From NCBI RefSeq assembly GCF_003691585.1, contig NZ_CP033169.1:1302001-1366000 (forward strand): 64,000 bases of DNA, given 5' to 3'. Positions 1 through 8,017 of this stretch are shown here, one piece after another. The DNA is from Biomaibacter acetigenes (GTDB lineage: Bacteria > Bacillota > Thermosediminibacteria > Thermosediminibacterales > Tepidanaerobacteraceae). Each line of letters begins with the position of its first letter. Position 1 is the stretch's first letter. A model generated the notes under the pieces. The model was given only the letters and a program-made list of their open reading frames with translations. It was not told the DNA's origin and searched no databases. Position numbers and translations under genes: made by a program.

Positions 1-1
1 A

Positions 2-499
2 ATCATCCTGACCAGGCCGGCGGTAGAAGCAGGAGAAAAGCTTGGTTTCCTGCCCGGCGACCTGCAGGATAAGGTGGATCCATATCTTCGGCCGCTTTAT
101 GATGCCCTTTATGACATTCTTGGAGTGGAGTCTTTCCGACGCCTTATGGAAAGAGGCCTGATTGAAGTGGCTCCTCTGGCGTATATGAGGGGAAGGACTT
201 TAGACGATTCCTTTATCATCCTGGATGAAGCTCAGAATACAACTTCCGAACAGATGAAAATGTTTCTTACCAGGTTAGGGTTTGGTTCCAAGGCGGTGGT
301 CACCGGGGATATAACCCAGATCGATTTACCAAAGGGGGTCTTCTCCGGCCTGGAAGAAGTAAAACAGGTGCTGCAAGATGTCAAGGGCGTCGAATTCATA
401 TTCCTCGATGACAAAGATGTAGTGCGCCATGAAGTGGTACAGAGAATCATAAAGGCCTACGAGAAGTTTGAAGAAAAGCGCCAGCAATGCGGGGAGTGA
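2..499 (+). CDS. phoH: PhoH family ATPase, C-terminal part
   Basis: The window opens inside this gene; the reading frame is already open at base 2 and the start lies upstream. PhoH proteins are P-loop ATPases/RNA helicase-like proteins that in many bacteria sit next to ybeY and are linked to RNA metabolism. The visible part carries the Walker B-type motif ILDEAQNTT and the downstream [12 protein letters not shown] segment typical of the family; the Walker A loop is expected before base 1. It ends just before pgpH. The order phoH-pgpH-ybeY-dgkA is the classical Firmicutes arrangement and supports the call. Confidence 0.93.
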   Translation: MILTRPAVEAGEKLGFLPGDLQDKVDPYLRPLYDALYDILGVESFRRLMERGLIEVAPLAYMRGRTLDDSFIILDEAQNTTSEQMKMFLTRLGFGSKAVVTGDITQIDLPKGVFSGLEEVKQVLQDVKGVEFIFLDDKDVVRHEVVQRIIKAYEKFEEKRQQCGE

Positions 500-503
500 T
501 TTT

Positions 504-2594
504 GTGGCTGTCAGTAGCAACTTGCGCCAAAAGAAGGCCCACATGACATTACTTTATAATAAACTTATCAGGAAAATGGCACTAGGCCTGTTTTTCTTTT
601 TGGCATTAACGGCTCTGGTATATGCCAGCATTCTGCCTCAGAAGTACGATTTAAAAGTGGGAGATGTGGCGCAGGAGGACATCAGGGCCCGGAAAGATGC
701 CATAAACACCGTGGCCACCCGCAAGCTCCAGCAGGCTGCGGCTGATTCCGTATCCAAAAAATATATTCTCGACCACAATATTACCCGGGAATCCAAGGAT
801 GAGATAACACAAATTTTCGACAGCATAAGGCAGGTGCGCTCACGGGATTACCTCGATGAGCAGGGGAAAGCAAATGCCCTCAAGCGCATGATAGACAAAA
901 ACCTGTCTGAGGAAACTTATGTCCAGGCAGTAAAGATGGACAACTCCAGCCTGAGGGAACTGGAAACCATAACAAAGGCCATCCTGGAAAAGGTAATGGA
1001 AGGCGGGGTCAAGGAGGATTCTATTGACAGGGCCAAAGCCTATATCATCGAGGAATTCAGAAATATCAAGCTCCCCCAGGAAGTAAAAAACATGGGAGAA
1101 GATATAGCCTTTTCGGCAATCAAATACAATATGGTGTACGACAGAGAGGCCACCGAAAAAGAGCAACAGGAAGCCATGAATGCCGTGGAACCGGTAAAGA
1201 TAGCCCGGAACCAAATATTGATTGAAAAGGGGACAACCGTTACCGCCGAACAGAGAGAACTGTTAAAAGAACTCGGGCTGCTGGTTCAGGATAGGCGTGT
1301 AAATTTAAGCCTTCTTGCAGGGGCTATGCTCATGGTGGCAATACTGGAAGGAATTCTTGCCGTTGCCATATACTTTTTTCACAGGGGCCTTTATGAAAAT
1401 GAGTTGTATTTGAGCCTTCTGGCGCTCATCATTTTATCGACTCTTGTTATTTCTATTGGCATAAAGGCCATTTCAAATTTCCTTATACCCCTGGCTGCCG
1501 GTAGTATGCTCATATCCATTTTAATCAATCCCTTTATTGCCATCATTTCCAGCTTTATTATGAGCATAGCGGTGGGCATAATGCTGGGCAATGACTTTAT
1601 TTTCTCCGTGGTGGCTTTTCTGGGCGCCGTGGCGGGAGTTTTTTGCACGGTAAAGGTATCCCAGAGGGTTGACCTGACCAAATCCGGAGGAATAATAGGA
1701 CTGGTGAATTTTGCCCTCATTATGGGCATAGGGCTTTTGAACAACAATCCCCTCTGGACTACCTTAAGACAGAGTTCGTGGGGCATTATCAGCGGCATTC
1801 TATCATCGGTGCTGACCATAGGCACCCTTCCCTTTCTGGAAAGTGCCTTTGGCATAACCACTTCCATAAAACTACTGGAGCTGTCAAATCCAAACCAGGC
1901 GCTCCTGAGAAAACTGATGATAGATGCCCCCGGAACTTACCACCACTCCATCATAGTGGGCAATCTGGCGGAGGCCGCCGCAGAAGCTGTTGGGGCAGAC
2001 CCGCTCCTGGCCAGGGTGGGAGCCAATTATCATGACATCGGAAAGCTTAAAAGGCCGTACTTTTTCATCGAAAATCAGTTTACTTCCGATAATCCCCATG
2101 ACAAGCTCAACCCCACACTGAGCGCTCTGATTATAACTTCCCATGTAAAAGACGGCCTTGAAATTGCCCGGGAATACCGGCTTCCGGCAAGCATAAGGGA
2201 TTTTATAGCCCAGCACCACGGCACCACCCTGCTTTCGTTCTTTTACAATAAAGCTACCACTGGTACGGATAAAAAGCCCGATGAGGCCAGCTTCCGCTAC
2301 GAAGGGCCCAAACCCCAGACCAGGGAAGTGGCCATTGTAATGCTGGCAGATTCTGCCGAAGCCGCTGTCAGGTCCATGTCAAGCCCTACCTCCGGTAAAA
2401 TCGACGGCCTGATCCGGCAGATTATAAAGGATAAACTGGCCGATGGACAGCTGGATGAAAGCGATCTGACGCTAAAAGAACTGGATAAAATTGCCGGAGC
2501 CTTTTCCAGGGTGCTGACAGGTATATTCCATACCCGCATAGAATATCCTGATAGATTGAAAGAATTGGAGGGAAAGCAAGCTAAAAATGCCTGA
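504..2594 (+). CDS. pgpH: Membrane HD phosphohydrolase PgpH (7TMR-HDED family), cyclic-di-AMP phosphodiesterase
   Basis: About 696 residues. One N-terminal membrane helix (about residues 24-42) is followed by a roughly 230-residue extracytoplasmic domain, a block of some seven membrane helices (about residues 260-460), and a cytoplasmic HD domain. The HD domain shows TYHHS and NYHDIGKLKRP (near residue 510) and a later QHHGTTL. In the family this domain hydrolyses c-di-AMP to pApA. I chose the GTG at 504 because GGGGAG lies 8 bases upstream and the frame clears the phoH stop; an in-frame ATG at 468 inside phoH and another at 543 are alternatives. It overlaps ybeY by a few bases, so the two are probably translationally coupled. 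Confidence 0.93.
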   Translation: MAVSSNLRQKKAHMTLLYNKLIRKMALGLFFFLALTALVYASILPQKYDLKVGDVAQEDIRARKDAINTVATRKLQQAAADSVSKKYILDHNITRESKDEITQIFDSIRQVRSRDYLDEQGKANALKRMIDKNLSEETYVQAVKMDNSSLRELETITKAILEKVMEGGVKEDSIDRAKAYIIEEFRNIKLPQEVKNMGEDIAFSAIKYNMVYDREATEKEQQEAMNAVEPVKIARNQILIEKGTTVTAEQRELLKELGLLVQDRRVNLSLLAGAMLMVAILEGILAVAIYFFHRGLYENELYLSLLALIILSTLVISIGIKAISNFLIPLAAGSMLISILINPFIAIISSFIMSIAVGIMLGNDFIFSVVAFLGAVAGVFCTVKVSQRVDLTKSGGIIGLVNFALIMGIGLLNNNPLWTTLRQSSWGIISGILSSVLTIGTLPFLESAFGITTSIKLLELSNPNQALLRKLMIDAPGTYHHSIIVGNLAEAAAEAVGADPLLARVGANYHDIGKLKRPYFFIENQFTSDNPHDKLNPTLSALIITSHVKDGLEIAREYRLPASIRDFIAQHHGTTLLSFFYNKATTGTDKKPDEASFRYEGPKPQTREVAIVMLADSAEAAVRSMSSPTSGKIDGLIRQIIKDKLADGQLDESDLTLKELDKIAGAFSRVLTGIFHTRIEYPDRLKELEGKQAKNA

Positions 2595-3072
2595 AATAAT
2601 TATCAGCAGCTGGCAGGGGAAAATCGATATTAGCGCTGACTTTGAACAATTGCTTACGGATATTTTAAAATTTGCGCTGGCAAGGGAACAGGTCCCGCAG
2701 GATGCGGAAGTGAGCGTTGTATTGGTGGACGATGCCTATATCAGGGAACTGAACCGGCAATACAGGGCAAAAGACACACACACTGATGTGCTTTCCTTCG
2801 CCATGAGGGAAAGCGTTCCTGAAGAGAAGGCCATTGAAGGAGACCCCGGGGCCGAACAACTCCTTGGGGATATAGTGATTTCGGTGGAAAGGGCCAGAGA
2901 GCAGGCAGAAGAATATGGCCACTCCTTCGAGAGGGAATTGGGTTACCTGGCGGTTCACGGGGTGCTGCACCTCCTGGGATATGACCATGAAAAAGAGGAA
3001 GACAGGAAAATCATGCGACAAAAGGAAGAAGAAATTTTAAAGGCCTTTGACCTGACAAGAGGGGCAATTTGA
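2587..3072 (+). CDS. ybeY: Endoribonuclease YbeY (rRNA maturation factor)
   Basis: 161 residues, normal length for a single-domain metal-dependent RNase involved in 16S rRNA 3' end maturation and ribosome quality control. The zinc-binding signature H-x3-H-x5-H is complete in HGVLHLLGYDH (about residues 124-134). The conserved DVLSF segment is also present (TDVLSFAMRE). The ATG overlaps the end of pgpH and the stop overlaps the TTG of the next gene, so it sits in a tightly packed operon. Confidence 0.96.
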   Translation: MPEIIISSWQGKIDISADFEQLLTDILKFALAREQVPQDAEVSVVLVDDAYIRELNRQYRAKDTHTDVLSFAMRESVPEEKAIEGDPGAEQLLGDIVISVERAREQAEEYGHSFERELGYLAVHGVLHLLGYDHEKEEDRKIMRQKEEEILKAFDLTRGAI

Positions 3073-3550
3073 ACAATATGAAAAAATCAAGAACTCTTCT
3101 CGAAAGCTTCAAGTACGCAGTTTCGGGCACAATTTACTCTTTTAAAACCCAGCGGAATATAAGGATACACTTTTTGACTGCGATAACGGTGCTTCTTGTC
3201 AGCCCCTTTTTTAATTTCGGCGCCATTGAACTTTTAATAATATTCTTTACCATAGCTCTGGTAATAATAACGGAAATGATCAACACAGCCATTGAAACCA
3301 CCGTTGACCTGGTGACGGAAAAATACCACCCGCTGGCGGAAATAGCCAAAAATGTGGCGGCCGGTGCGGTATTGATATCGGCTTTGAACGCCGTTGTGGT
3401 GGGATACCTTATTTTTATAAAAGACTGTATTACTTCACCAGGTTTTTTCTTTTCAGGGTCTGGAATGCGCCGCAGCATATCTTCTTTGTGGGTTTTATAA
3501 TTGTCATAATATATGTTATACTTCTCAAGATTAAATCAAAGGAGGAATAA
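3069..3550 (+). CDS. dgkA: Diacylglycerol kinase/undecaprenol kinase (DgkA family), interrupted by a frameshift
   Basis: Small integral-membrane lipid kinase that phosphorylates undecaprenol or diacylglycerol. The first 119 residues match the family: basic N-terminus with SFKYAVSG, three membrane helices, and the catalytic ITEMINTAIETTVDLVTE segment. The original frame then runs into an unlikely tail ending at 3500. Adding one T to the run at 3450-3453 restores a further segment rich in I and V (an extra membrane helix) that ends at 3550, directly before the next gene. That is why the feature is drawn to 3550. The start is TTG 3069, 4 bases after AGAGGGG and overlapping the ybeY stop; ATG 3078 is the alternative. 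Confidence 0.85.
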
Positions 3551-3551
3551 A

Positions 3552-4619
3552 ATGCTGAGGAACCGTTGGATTGTATTTGCGCTGATTCTTTTAATATTAT
3601 TCCTGCAGTCCGGCTGCGGCAAAAAAAATGTAAACACACCCGCTCAAAATCCCACCAATGCCGGCGAAGGTCCAAAACAAACCGTTGAAAGTTCTCCGCC
3701 GGAACCACCGGAATCCCCAAAAGCCGTAAATCCCCTTACCGGGCTGGCTGATATGGATGTGAAATACATAAATCAAAGGCCTCTGGCGGTCATGGTGGAA
3801 AACGAATATCACGCAAGGCCCCAGTCAGGCCTGGATAAGGCCAGTGTAGTATATGAAATCCTGGCTGAAGGCGGTATTACCCGGTTCCTGGCACTTTTTC
3901 TCGGTGAAGATATCGATGAGATAGGGCCCATAAGGAGTGCCCGACCATATTTCATAGATTATGCCATGGAATATAACAGCATATACATCCATTACGGTGC
4001 AAGCCCCCAGGGCTATTCTGACCTGAAGGAACTAAAAATCAATGACATCGACGGCATATATGACGGGGTGACCTTCTGGAGGGACAGCTCCCGCAAAGAG
4101 CCTCACAATGCCTACAGCAGCACGGAAAAGATGCTGAGGACCTCCGAAAAACGAGGCTATTTAAAACCGGTAGACCTCAAGGTATGGGACTTTAACGAGC
4201 AGGATGCCCCGCCTCAGGGTGAAGCCCTGGAAAAATTTAAACTAACATATTTTAACAACTATAGTGTAAGCTATACATATGATGCCGCAAAAAAGACATA
4301 TGAGCGCTATATAAACGGCAAGCCCCATACAGATAGAAAAACCGGGGAGCCCATCTTCGTAAAAAATATAATTATCCAGTACGTTAATGCCAGAGTAATA
4401 GACAAGGTAGGCCGCCTGGAAATGAAGACTACGGGTTCCGGCAAAGCATATTACATAAGTGACGGATTCTGTGAAGAAATTAAGTGGAAAAAAGACTCCA
4501 GAAGCTCCAGGACAGTGTATACCCTGACAGATGGCACGGAACTCAAAATAAATCCGGGCAACACCTGGATCCAGGTTATGCCCCAGTGGGGTAAATTTGA
4601 GAAAGGAGAGGAACAATGA
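3552..4619 (+). CDS. DUF3048 (YerB-like) lipoprotein
   Basis: 355 residues. The N-terminus is a lipoprotein signal: a short basic start, a hydrophobic stretch and the lipobox LQSGC near residue 20, so it is likely anchored outside the membrane. A proline/glutamate-rich linker follows, then the two DUF3048 halves with conserved-looking stretches PLTGL and GPIRSARPYF. The molecular function of YerB-type proteins is not established. AAAGGAGG lies 6 bases before the ATG, and the stop overlaps the start of cdd. Confidence 0.86.
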   Translation: MLRNRWIVFALILLILFLQSGCGKKNVNTPAQNPTNAGEGPKQTVESSPPEPPESPKAVNPLTGLADMDVKYINQRPLAVMVENEYHARPQSGLDKASVVYEILAEGGITRFLALFLGEDIDEIGPIRSARPYFIDYAMEYNSIYIHYGASPQGYSDLKELKINDIDGIYDGVTFWRDSSRKEPHNAYSSTEKMLRTSEKRGYLKPVDLKVWDFNEQDAPPQGEALEKFKLTYFNNYSVSYTYDAAKKTYERYINGKPHTDRKTGEPIFVKNIIIQYVNARVIDKVGRLEMKTTGSGKAYYISDGFCEEIKWKKDSRSSRTVYTLTDGTELKINPGNTWIQVMPQWGKFEKGEEQ

Positions 4620-5002
4620 AAATCTCACCGGATATTCTTGTAAGAGAAGCCATGGAAGCCCGGGAGAAAGCGTATGCACCTTACTCCAACTTCAAGGTAG
4701 GGGCCGCCGTCCTGACTGAATCCGGCAGGATTTACCGGGGGTGCAATATAGAAAACGCTTCCTACGGCCTTACCATATGCGCCGAGAGAGTGGCTATTTT
4801 CAAAGCAGTTTCCGAGGGCGAAAAAATAAAGGCTATAGCGGTTACTAGCAGCGGCGGCCAGGACATAACACTGCCTTGCGGAGCCTGCAGGCAGGTAATA
4901 CAGGAACTCTGTCCCGGTGCGGACCTTTTGCTGGCAGACAGTGAGGGCAACTTCAAGACCTATAAAATCAGCGACCTCCTGCCGATGCCTTTCAAATTGT
5001 AA
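4616..5002 (+). CDS. cdd: Cytidine deaminase
   Basis: 128 residues, the standard length of the tetrameric zinc enzyme that deaminates cytidine and deoxycytidine for pyrimidine salvage. The zinc site and catalytic glutamate are visible as CAERVAIFKA (C and E) and PCGACRQV (two further Cys ligands), with substrate-binding FKVGAAVLT and GCNIENASY. Its ATG overlaps the preceding stop and a GGAGAGG lies just upstream. In many relatives era follows; here recO comes next after 75 bases. Confidence 0.96.
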   Translation: MKISPDILVREAMEAREKAYAPYSNFKVGAAVLTESGRIYRGCNIENASYGLTICAERVAIFKAVSEGEKIKAIAVTSSGGQDITLPCGACRQVIQELCPGADLLLADSEGNFKTYKISDLLPMPFKL

Positions 5003-5077
5003 AACATCTGTCGGGAGATGGTCCGGCAGGAAAGCGCCTTTTACACCAAATCATTTTTTGGATGGAGAGAAAAATCG

Positions 5078-5854
5078 ATGGGTCTTTACAGGACCGATGC
5101 CATAGTTTTGGGACACAGGAATATAGGGGAAGCGGACAGAATACTGACACTTTTTTCCCCCGTGAAGGGCAAGATTCACGCAGTGGCACGGGGGGTGCGC
5201 CGCCCGCGTAACCACTTGCTCGGTGGAACCCAGCTTTTCACCTATAGCAATTTCCTTATAATGGAAAGCCGAAACCTGGACAACATAAGCCAGTGCGAGA
5301 TAAAGGAATCCTTTCACAAAATCAGGGCGAATCTGGAGCACATGGCTTACGGGCTGTATTTTGCGGAAATGCTCAGGGCTTCCACCCCCATAGAAGATAA
5401 AAACCAGGAGTTGTTCAGATTTTTTTTGAAGACCCTGTATTTCCTGCAGGAATGGGGTGACCTGGAACTGCTGAGCCGCATATACGAGATCAAACTTATG
5501 GCGATTCAGGGTTTTGCCCCCGAGATTTTCCACTGCGTAAGCTGCGGAGAAAAATTATCGGGAAAGATGCGGTTCAGCCCGGCCCTGGGAGGTGTGCTTT
5601 GCGCCCAATGCCTTAAAAAAGATACAAAAGCTGTGGATGTCAGCCGCGAAGCTGTGGCAGCGCTTCGAATCTTCATAAAAAAACCTTACAGGGAATTAAT
5701 AAGCCTTGACTTACAGGAAAATGTAAAAAAACAGCTAAAAAACGCCTTGTACCCTTTTATACTTCACCACCTTGACCGGAAGCTCAAGACTATAGAATTC
5801 ATTGATGATATCAACTGCCTCAAAGTCCAAACGGGGATGACTGGAGGAAAATAG
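5078..5854 (+). CDS. recO: DNA repair protein RecO
   Basis: 258 residues, normal for RecO, which works with RecF/RecR to load RecA on SSB-coated DNA and anneals strands. It starts with the OB-fold segment LYRTDAIVLGHRNIGEADRILTLFS and has the central helical region and a zinc site made from CVSCGE and CAQC (about residues 155-190). I chose ATG 5078 because GGATGGAGAG lies 9 bases upstream and residues before it do not resemble the family. The spoIIM ATG abuts its stop. Confidence 0.94.
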   Translation: MGLYRTDAIVLGHRNIGEADRILTLFSPVKGKIHAVARGVRRPRNHLLGGTQLFTYSNFLIMESRNLDNISQCEIKESFHKIRANLEHMAYGLYFAEMLRASTPIEDKNQELFRFFLKTLYFLQEWGDLELLSRIYEIKLMAIQGFAPEIFHCVSCGEKLSGKMRFSPALGGVLCAQCLKKDTKAVDVSREAVAALRIFIKKPYRELISLDLQENVKKQLKNALYPFILHHLDRKLKTIEFIDDINCLKVQTGMTGGK

Positions 5855-6451
5855 ATGGAAGCTATATGGGGTTCGTTTAAAGGGAAGAATAAATATATTG
5901 TTTTTGCGGTATTTTTATTTATAACCGGCATTGTTCTGGGTTATTTAATATTCCGGTATAATCCCGAACTGGTCATGAAAAATATACAGAACCTGCTGGG
6001 CAATATTCTGAAGATAAGCAGGGCTATGGGTAAACAGAACAAACTCTACATCACCGGACTCATTTTCCAGAACAACATAAAGGCGCTGCTTTTTATGATG
6101 TTCGGTGGGGTGGTTTTCGGGCTGGTACCTCTCCTCGGCATTTTGTTCAATGGTTTTGCGGTGGGCATGGTGATGGCTATGAATTTTTACCACGGCAGGT
6201 CATTGGCCTTTTTCCTGGCGGCAATGCTCCCCCACGGCATACTGGAACTGCCGGCAATTATAATAGCCGCAGCCTTTGGCTTGAAGATGGGCGCTGAACT
6301 TATCTTTCCAGGAAACCACAGCCGCATCGAACTTTTAAAGCAGAACCTTCAAAACAGTGTACTGGCCTTAGGGATACTGGTTCCCCTGCTTTTCATAGCT
6401 GCCGCCGTTGAAGCCATCATAACACCATACCTTGCTAAAAATTTTATTTAA
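5855..6451 (+). CDS. spoIIM: Stage II sporulation protein M
   Basis: 198 residues with about five hydrophobic segments, matching SpoIIM. In Bacillus and Clostridium this protein forms the DMP complex with SpoIID and SpoIIP and drives peptidoglycan hydrolysis during engulfment of the forespore. The FNGFAVGMVMA and LPHGILELPAIIIAAAFGLKMG stretches are characteristic of the family. GGAGGAAAAT directly precedes the ATG and overlaps the end of recO, so it is transcribed with the repair gene. Its presence indicates an endospore former. Confidence 0.9.
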   Translation: MEAIWGSFKGKNKYIVFAVFLFITGIVLGYLIFRYNPELVMKNIQNLLGNILKISRAMGKQNKLYITGLIFQNNIKALLFMMFGGVVFGLVPLLGILFNGFAVGMVMAMNFYHGRSLAFFLAAMLPHGILELPAIIIAAAFGLKMGAELIFPGNHSRIELLKQNLQNSVLALGILVPLLFIAAAVEAIITPYLAKNFI

Positions 6452-6541
6452 AAAAGAGGAACTTTTTATTAAATGTAGTATATATATAAATGATTTTTTT
6501 GTATACACTGGCTGTGTACCCGGGGAAAGGAGTGAGGTTCG

Positions 6542-7174
6542 ATAGAGTTAACACCCAGACAAGCTTTAATAGTAGACATCGTTAAAAAAAACGAGCCCAT
6601 AACCAGTGAGCAAATAGCTGAAAAACTGAATTTGACAAGAGCTGCTTTGAGACCTGACCTTTCCATTTTGACCATGTCCGGTATCCTTGATGCCAGACCC
6701 AGAGTGGGATACTTTTTTTCGGGCAAGCCCGCAAGGAATATAATTTCTGAGAAAATCAACAATATTAAAGTAGATGAGATAAAAGCAGTTCCTGTAGTTA
6801 TTAAAGAAGGGTCTTCGGTTTATGATGCCATCGTAACTCTTTTTCTTGAAGACGTAGGGACACTTTTTGTGGTACAGGAAGATGGAAGCCTGGTGGGCCT
6901 GGTTTCCAGAAAGGACCTGCTCAAGATTGCCATCGGCAATGCCGACATTCACAAGATACCCGTAGGTGTCATCATGACAAGGATGCCAAACCTGATAACC
7001 GTAACACCTGAAGAAAGCGCCTATGACGCCGCTCAAAAGATTGTGGACCATCAGGTAGATGCCCTTCCGGTGGTTAAAATAGAGCAAGAAGGGGATAAAA
7101 TTAAATACAGGGTGGTGGGAAAGGTCACCAAAACCACCATAACCAAACTATTCGTGGAGCTGGGAAAGGCTTAG
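6542..7174 (+). CDS. ccpN: CcpN-like transcriptional regulator (HTH + two CBS domains)
   Basis: About 210 residues: an N-terminal winged HTH (IELTPRQALIVDIV... and LTRAALRPDLSILTMSG) followed by two CBS repeats (SSVYDAIVTL...VGLVSRKDLL and ESAYDAAQKI...VVGKVT). CcpN represses gluconeogenic genes in Bacillus, and here it lies directly upstream of ppsR and ppdK. The start is a problem. A good ribosome-binding site (AAAGGAGTGAGG, 6526-6537) is followed in the right frame only by ATA at 6542, while the GTG at 6532 is in another frame. Removing one base near 6540 would give a start resembling Bacillus CcpN, so a sequence error is likely. The first in-frame ATG (6632) would cut off half of the DNA-binding domain. 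Confidence 0.88.
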   Translation: MELTPRQALIVDIVKKNEPITSEQIAEKLNLTRAALRPDLSILTMSGILDARPRVGYFFSGKPARNIISEKINNIKVDEIKAVPVVIKEGSSVYDAIVTLFLEDVGTLFVVQEDGSLVGLVSRKDLLKIAIGNADIHKIPVGVIMTRMPNLITVTPEESAYDAAQKIVDHQVDALPVVKIEQEGDKIKYRVVGKVTKTTITKLFVELGKA

Positions 7175-7187
7175 AAGGGAGGGAACA

Positions 7188-8015
7188 ATGATAGTAGAAA
7201 AAAATACCACACCAGTAGTCTTTGCGGTTTCCGATTCCATCGGCGAAACTGCCGAGCTCGTGACCCGGGCTGCCATGATCCAATTTAATTCCGGCCATGT
7301 AGAAATCAGAAGGATTCCCTATGTAACTGACGAGGAATATGCCAGAGAAGTTATCGAAGAGGCAAAAGAAGTGGAAAACTGCGCCATAGTGTGCACTATT
7401 ATTTTGCCGGAAGTGAGGCATTACATCATAAATCTTGCCAGGGAAAACAACATACCCATAGTGGACTTAATGGGGCCAATGATGGATACCCTTTCAAAAA
7501 TAACAGACCTAAAGCCCAAGTTGGAGCCCGGATTGGTACATAAAATCGACGAAGATTATTTCAGGAAGATGGAAGCCATCGAATTTGCCGTGAAATATGA
7601 TGATGGGAAAGACCCCAGAGGCCTGTCCAGGGCTGATGTGGTTTTAATAGGCGTGTCCAGGACTTCAAAGACACCCCTTGCTCTGTATCTTGCCCACAAG
7701 AGGCTGAAGGTGGCAAATCTGCCACTGGTACCCGAAGTTACACCGCCCGATGAATTGTTCGAGCTTCCACCCCGGACGGTTATCGGTCTCACCATAACCC
7801 CCGAGAAGCTCAATGAAATCCGCCAGGAAAGGCTAAAAGCCCTTGGCTTGAGCTCAGATGCCAGCTATGCCAGTCCCGAGCGCATCCAAAAAGAGATAGA
7901 ATATGCCGAAACTATAATGAAAAAAATTGGCTGCCCAAGAATTGATGTTTCAAATAAAGCAGTGGAAGAAATAGCCACTAGAATCTTAGAAATCATAAGG
8001 AAAGGAGAATTTTAA
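7188..8015 (+). CDS. ppsR: PPDK regulatory protein (bifunctional kinase/pyrophosphorylase, DUF299)
   Basis: 275 residues. This family both phosphorylates and dephosphorylates a threonine of pyruvate,phosphate dikinase, switching it off and on. The signature P-loop-like GVSRTSKTPLALYLA is near residue 152, and the N-terminus VFAVSDSIGETAE is typical. AAGGGAGG precedes the ATG. It is followed after 2 bases by its target ppdK, and preceded by ccpN (B. subtilis ccpN-yqfL order), which argues for a single regulatory unit. Confidence 0.95.
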   Translation: MIVEKNTTPVVFAVSDSIGETAELVTRAAMIQFNSGHVEIRRIPYVTDEEYAREVIEEAKEVENCAIVCTIILPEVRHYIINLARENNIPIVDLMGPMMDTLSKITDLKPKLEPGLVHKIDEDYFRKMEAIEFAVKYDDGKDPRGLSRADVVLIGVSRTSKTPLALYLAHKRLKVANLPLVPEVTPPDELFELPPRTVIGLTITPEKLNEIRQERLKALGLSSDASYASPERIQKEIEYAETIMKKIGCPRIDVSNKAVEEIATRILEIIRKGEF

Positions 8016-8017
8016 AC

